Source: Thunnus maccoyii
Taxonomy: Eukaryota > Chordata > Actinopteri > Scombriformes > Scombridae
Direction of reading: 5' to 3'
Assembly: GCF_910596095.1 (NCBI RefSeq)
Contig: NC_056552.1
Location: forward strand, 16,875,111 to 16,939,110
DNA length: 64,000 nucleotides
The first letter of the stretch is position 1. Each line of letters opens with the position of its first letter. This document shows, one piece after another, positions 60,786 to 64,000 of this stretch. Position numbers and translations under genes: made by a program. The notes under the pieces were generated by a model. The model had not been told where the DNA came from and ran no database searches. It saw only the letters and a list, made by a program, of their open reading frames with translations.

Positions 60786-63700
60786 TTAATAGAAATACTT
60801 GGTTTACTGTGCATACACAAACATACTGATTGTTTTGGTTTTATGTACAGTATAGTTTCTCATCCTCTCTCATGCAACATACACAAACACACACACATTA
60901 ACAATAAGAGCAGTGCCTTAAGGTAACGCCGCCTGTGTTGCCATTGCTGCTATTTCTGCAATTTGTTTAATCCACCATCCTAGTCATTTTCCTTTTCTTC
61001 TGAAGTTTAATCTCATCATATAACACTACTCTTTTATTCTCTGGTGTAACTCTGAATTGATCTCTTTGGGGATTCTACCTTAAGTCGCATATTGTTGTCT
61101 ATTAAGAGGGGTTTTGAGTCTAGAACAATGTCCATAGTCAAACTACATAGTGAATGTGAAGGCTGTGCAATGACAGCAATGCATTCTGCAAACAACAACT
61201 GAAACTACTCCTGGACATTGATTTTTGGCTCAAATTTGCTTTCATATCATGCTATGATGCTGTTTTTATGCTATTTTGCCACCATTGAAGGACGATATAC
61301 TGCATTATTGTGTTTTTTAAGAACAACCAAGTTATTTCACTACCATGTTTTTGGTATGCTGCAAGATGTCAAGAATTTATGTTAAGTGAAATATGTACTT
61401 TGTATTGAGTATGTCTTTGAAAAGAATGGTCTGTTTGTGTTTCTTAGGCGTTCTCAAGTCATCGGCCGATTTGAGGAGGGTCAACCTGTAGAGCGTATGG
61501 ACACAAGCAGCTCCAATGAGCTGTCCTCCAACATCTCGCTAATCCAGAGACAAGGCCGCAGCGAGAGACGCTATCTTGCTAACAAGCATGTATGCTAGTC
61601 TCTTAATTAAATCTTAACTGAGTGTGTGTATTTACTACATGAGAGTTAGACAAGTTAACCCCACTTTGATAACAGGGAATAACTCCTAATATTTTTTGTT
61701 ATAGGAAATGTCACTGGATGCAGGAAAGGACCGTTCAGTCCCTGATGTGTCCAGCTCCACTTTTGCCAACTTAAGAAGAGCCAAGTCACTGGACCGCAGA
61801 GTCACGGAGTCCTCAATGACTGTGAGTTCTGTACAGTACAGGGTCATAAACAGTGGACAAAAAAATCATTTCAAGGTCCCATAAAAATGACTTTGAGATT
61901 CACATTGATTTAAGTTTAGCATTACGACCCAAACAACCAATAAGAGCCACTAGTGCAGCAACAAGGATGTGATCCCTCACCACCTTCCCAACTGTGACAG
62001 TTGTGTTTGATAGAGTGTCAGGCCAATGCAGAAGCACTGCTGCAGGGGACTGAACCCAAGTATCTATGGTGGGGAACAGTGGCATGTCTGTAGGGTATGA
62101 TTTTGACACAAGGATTCAAAAATGCATTTAGCGTATACTGTAAGAACAGTCTTTTGATAAATAACTACACTAAGGGACACAATATAAAATGAAAAAGGCA
62201 GCTTCATGGGACATTTAAATGGTGTGTTAGGTGTGTTTTTCCATCTCAAGGAATGTGTAGGGTCAAGGACAAGATATTTCACGTGAAGGACCCAACCATT
62301 TTTGTGACACGGTATCTGAAATGATTGATACGTCCTGTAGTGATGATGTTCATATATTGTTAACATTTGCAGTATGCAAGATAAAAATATAACATGAGAG
62401 ACAACAAAAATAATACACACATACTGTTTGTAATGTCCACTGCTCAGGAGAACAAAAATATGCACTGGTCAGGACATAAATAACCCAAATGGAAAAAATA
62501 TGTAAAAAAGTAGTTTTTCGTAGTAGTTTTTCAAATTGGTATACATAATTTCTCTTCATTCCACACTTAGGCATTACTACACTTATTTTCTTTTTGTTAA
62601 CTATGAAAAAATGTGGAAATGTTTAAAGTAAAAAAAAAGTAAAAGCAGCACTCAAGCTGCTTAAAGTTGCACAGGTATCCTCCTGAGGTCCGACTCCTAC
62701 CAGTCTGCTACTGATCTGAGGTCTGTTCAGAAAGTGCTGTAGGGGTGATCCAGTCAGTGTGTGGTTGTTCTCTCTGCCCAAGCTGCAGCTGCCAGAACCC
62801 CCGCCCACACACACACACACGCACACCCACACAGGGACACACCACTGCCGTCACCGCTACTGATCATTATAAATAGCCAGCCGAGAAGCAGCCGCAGTTG
62901 TGTGTATGTCCCTGGGACAGACAGAAAGAAACAGATTGTCAACATATAAAGGGAAAGCAGTTAGCCATCAGAATGACCCTCTGCCAGGCGGTGACTCCAC
63001 ACCTGATGAAGCTCAAGAAAAACAAGGTATTGTTGAGCGAGCAGAAGCCAGGTTTTGGACAAATGATTTACTTTAGTCTATAAACAGACCAGAGCTTGGT
63101 TTCAATGTACAGCAGTTTGTGTTTCACAGGGAAGGTTCAGCTCCCGCCACTCAGTCTCTTTAGTTGGAGTTGTGTATTGGCAGTTATACTTCTTGAGCTG
63201 AGGTGGTGACCTAAATGTAAACAAATGAACATAAATGTAACTGTGTGTGGAGAGATGTGAATTATATATTCTAATTACATCATTCATAAGTGATGAAGAC
63301 TTCTGTTATATTGACAAATTAGTACAAAATGTTTGCTTCTATCCTGATTTTCTGTGTTTGCCCTTTTCTCTATTTATGTGCTTAATATTTAATTGAAAGT
63401 CACATCTAACTGATTAATTTGTAATGAGTTAATACAGTTGTATCACATGATATCACATCACTCTTTCTCGTCACTGCAGCCAGATCTGCTGAACTTCAAA
63501 AAAGGATGGATGACAAAGCTGTATGAAGATGCAATGGTAATTTGTTGTTAACAGTAAGATTAAATGATGATCTGCCTCTTTTGCTTACTGAAGTAACATC
63601 ATATTTTATATATAGTATTTTATGTATAGACTATACTTGTACCAGTGTCTTAAATGTGATTATTTTCTGGTTTCTTTAAGCTTCTATGATAGTAAACTGA

Positions 63701-64000
63701 CTATCTTTGGTTTGTGGACTGTTGGTAGGGACAAATTTTGAAGTTGCAATTAATGGTGTCTTTTTTCATCTTAGTGGAAGAAACACTGGTTTGTCCTCAC
63801 AGATCAGAGTCTAAGGTACTACAAGGACTCAATAGCTGAGGAGGTAAGACTTGTCTTTAAAGGGATTGTAAGGATTTTTGATGTAAATGAATCATTTATT
63901 AACAAGGATTTTTTTTCTGTTATGTCTTTTTTTTTTTTTTCTTCAGGCTTCAGAACTGGATGGTGAGATTGACCTTTCCACATGTTATGATGTCAAAGAG
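31817..64000 (+). CDS. mprip: Myosin phosphatase Rho-interacting protein (MPRIP/p116Rip), 5' part
   Basis: Actin-bundling adaptor that tethers myosin phosphatase (via its C-terminal coiled coil, outside the window) and RhoA to stress fibres. Exons: 31817-31936, 34320-34397, 36238-36303, 53634-53785, 55667-55751, 59135-59360, 59566-60115, 61448-61589, 61705-61821, 63480-63536, 63775-63843 and 63947 to the edge. All phases close, 572 codons so far. The N-terminus ([20 protein letters not shown]) is nearly identical to human as I recall it. PH1 is about residues 43-150 ([39 protein letters not shown]). The linker has [13 protein letters not shown] and [11 protein letters not shown]2 starts about residue 513 ([29 protein letters not shown]) and continues beyond the window. 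Exon 59566-60115 is longer than I recall in mammals and Ser/Pro/Arg-rich. Intron 3 is 17.3 kb. Confidence 0.95.
32737..32761. repeat. Poly(T) tract
   Basis: 25 consecutive T in mprip intron 1, with no adjacent SINE body that I recognise. Confidence 0.9.
41850..42260. repeat. Teleost dispersed repeat (ancient copy)
   Basis: The phrases CAGGATGAATTGTGATAACT, TTTGGTGATCC, and the palindromic TTTTAGCATGCTGATGTTAGCATG are ones I recognise as recurring in many percomorph fish genomic sequences. The copy is degenerate and interrupted by an ATC trinucleotide run at about 41978-41993. Family name not assigned; recognition is from memory. Confidence 0.6.
43440..44135. mobile_element. Long palindromic (foldback) MITE, about 0.7 kb
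   Basis: The arms are inverted copies over most of their length. Left: TGTCAACAAATCT (43448-43460), CCAAACCAACAATGAACTCA, CTACTTATAAGTATTGC, then further in GAAGACGGTGGCTACGGTAG and ACTAGCTTGTT. The right arm returns GAACTTC/ACAAGCTAGTGAAG, CTACCATAGCC-type, GTAGGATGAGTTCATTGTTG and AGATTTGTTGACA (44112-44124). Arms differ at many positions, so the copy is older than the one at 2744. No ORF inside. Confidence 0.8.
44818..44984 (+). promoter_or_regulatory. mprip: Possible internal mprip promoter and non-coding first exon
   Basis: A CCAAT box (44818-44822), a C-rich stretch and TATAAAG (44892-44898) are followed 86 bp later by a good donor (CAGG/GTGAGG, exon end at 44984). In this reading a 60-nt untranslated first exon would start near 44922. 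It has the right strand to splice to the mprip exon at 53634. No coding support. Confidence 0.28.
50042..50306. mobile_element. hAT-like MITE
   Basis: The ends are AGCTGCAATGATAGTCGATTAATC on the left and, on the right, ATTAATCGATAAAT with a terminal TTGCAGCCCT. This is the GGGCTGCAA...GATTAATCGAT family I recognise as abundant in teleosts. It is flanked by ATATAAAG (50034-50041) and TTATAAAG (50308-50315), an 8-bp target duplication with one mismatch, as expected for hAT transposition. No coding capacity. Confidence 0.7.
50848..51171 (-). other. GC-rich antisense open frame of unknown nature in mprip intron 3
   Basis: In a strongly AT-rich intron, the minus strand has an open frame of about 108 codons, with an internal ATG (about 51126) and a stop at 50845-50847. 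It shows C/G-biased third codon positions through most of its length, like fish coding exons. A TTTTCCAG acceptor lies just before AGAGGTTGTATG. The product is Ser/Pro/His-rich ([19 protein letters not shown]) and I do not recognise it. It may be a terminal exon of a nested gene, a retrocopy fragment or just a GC-rich island. Confidence 0.3.
53812..54281. mobile_element. piggyBac-type MITE (TTAA target duplication)
   Basis: Inverted ends: AGGATAGGTTCA on the left and TGAACCTGTCCT on the right, with TTAA at 53808-53811 and 54282-54285. Longer subterminal arms also pair: AAGTCTGTCTTAAAACAATA / GTTTTAGGACAGACTT, GGTGCCCATATGAACACT / AGTGTTCATTTGGGCACC and ATTCCTCCTGTTCATACTGA / CAGTATGAGCAGGAGGAAT. 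No transposase ORF. The left edge lies 26 bp past the mprip exon 4 donor. I recognise this as a family common in percomorph fish. Confidence 0.85.
58383..58436 (+). CDS. mprip: Candidate mprip cassette exon
   Basis: TTTGGCAG precedes a 54-nt open block ([18 protein letters not shown]), then GTGAGT. Both flanking mprip exons (55667-55751 and 59135-59360) meet at phase 0, so these 18 residues can be inserted without a frame shift. No counterpart is known to me in mammalian MPRIP. Support is splice sites, phase and an open frame. Confidence 0.5.
60742..60783. repeat. (CA)n microsatellite
   Basis: About 21 uninterrupted CA units in the mprip intron between exons 59566-60115 and 61448-61589. Confidence 0.97.
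61873..62214. mobile_element. Degenerate MITE with AAGGTCCCAT-type ends
   Basis: The left end AAGGTCCCATAAAAATGACTTT and the reverse complement of the right end, AATGTCCCATGAAGCTGCCTTT, agree at most positions, suggesting short terminal inverted repeats about 340 bp apart. No target duplication could be fixed. Located in the mprip intron after exon 61705-61821. Confidence 0.45.
62786..62875 (+). promoter_or_regulatory. mprip: Predicted internal mprip promoter (E-box, CACC box, TATA/MEF2)
   Basis: CAGCTG E-box at 62786-62791, CA/CACCC-rich stretch at about 62800-62835, and TATAAATA at 62868-62875. The last lies within TTATAAATAG, which also fits the MEF2 consensus YTAWWWWTAR. Transcription would start near 62900, about 70 nt before the ATG at 62973. 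An E-box, CACC box and MEF2/TATA trio is typical of striated-muscle promoters; that tissue assignment is inference. Confidence 0.5.
62973..63026 (+). CDS. mprip: Predicted alternative first coding exon of mprip (short PH2 isoform)
   Basis: An ATG with A at -3 opens 18 codons ([18 protein letters not shown]) ending at a donor (AACAAG/GTATTG) in phase 0. The next mprip exon (63480) starts in phase 0 with [10 protein letters not shown], so the join reads straight into PH2. There is no upstream in-frame continuation from exon 61705-61821 and no good acceptor just before, which fits a first exon driven by the TATA box at 62868. The related protein TRIOBP has a short isoform starting at the same point of its PH domain ([12 protein letters not shown]), an independent precedent. 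Confidence 0.55.

Noticed and set aside
1..64000. tRNA, rRNA, microRNA hairpins, CRISPR arrays, viral or prokaryotic genes
   Set aside because: Looked for on both strands; none supported. The only long hairpins are the transposon-type palindromes listed above.

Overview
This is a vertebrate nuclear window, almost certainly from a ray-finned (teleost) fish. It has AT-rich introns with GT-AG splice sites, long CA/GT and trinucleotide microsatellites, interspersed repeats of types I recognise from teleost genomes, and four split genes whose conceptual proteins match well-known vertebrate families. There is no prokaryotic, viral, CRISPR or operon structure.

Layout. (1) About 84-1877, minus strand: the first four coding exons of an EME-type Holliday-junction/flap nuclease subunit, best fit EME2; the rest lies off the left edge. 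(2) 1878-3115: a 1.2 kb divergent intergenic region holding a short, nearly perfect palindromic MITE (2744-2932). (3) 3116-6822, plus: a complete 13-exon, 482-codon MFSD1-like major facilitator transporter, 3'UTR to about 7.8 kb. (4) 9906-27777, plus: a complete actin-binding LIM protein, best fit ABLIM1, with 19 constitutive coding exons giving 654 aa (four LIM domains and a C-terminal villin headpiece). It has an 8-nt microexon, a GC-AG intron and two candidate alternative exons. (5) 31817-64000, plus: the 5' two thirds of MPRIP (myosin phosphatase Rho-interacting protein), with PH1, a Ser/Pro-rich linker and the start of PH2. Its 17.3 kb third intron carries several palindromic transposon remnants, a possible internal promoter and an unexplained GC-rich antisense ORF.

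ABLIM1 and MPRIP both act on the actin cytoskeleton (actin scaffolding; myosin phosphatase/RhoA targeting to stress fibres). EME2 is a DNA-repair factor and MFSD1 a lysosomal-type transporter, so the cluster is a syntenic neighbourhood and not a functional unit.

The most interesting signal is at 62786-63026, inside MPRIP immediately before the second PH domain. An E-box, a CACC-type box and a TATAAATAG that also fits the MEF2 consensus precede a short exon with its own ATG. Its 18 codons join in frame to the PH2 exons. This predicts an undescribed, possibly muscle-type, short MPRIP isoform that resembles the short TRIOBP (Tara) isoform, which also begins at PH2. Other leads are an intronic-polyadenylation LIM-only ABLIM1 isoform, a 41-nt TG tract in place of the polypyrimidine tract of ABLIM1 exon 5, a candidate MPRIP cassette exon at 58383-58436, and the antisense ORF at 50848-51171. 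All exon boundaries were read by eye from splice consensus, reading phase and remembered family conservation; no database search was possible.
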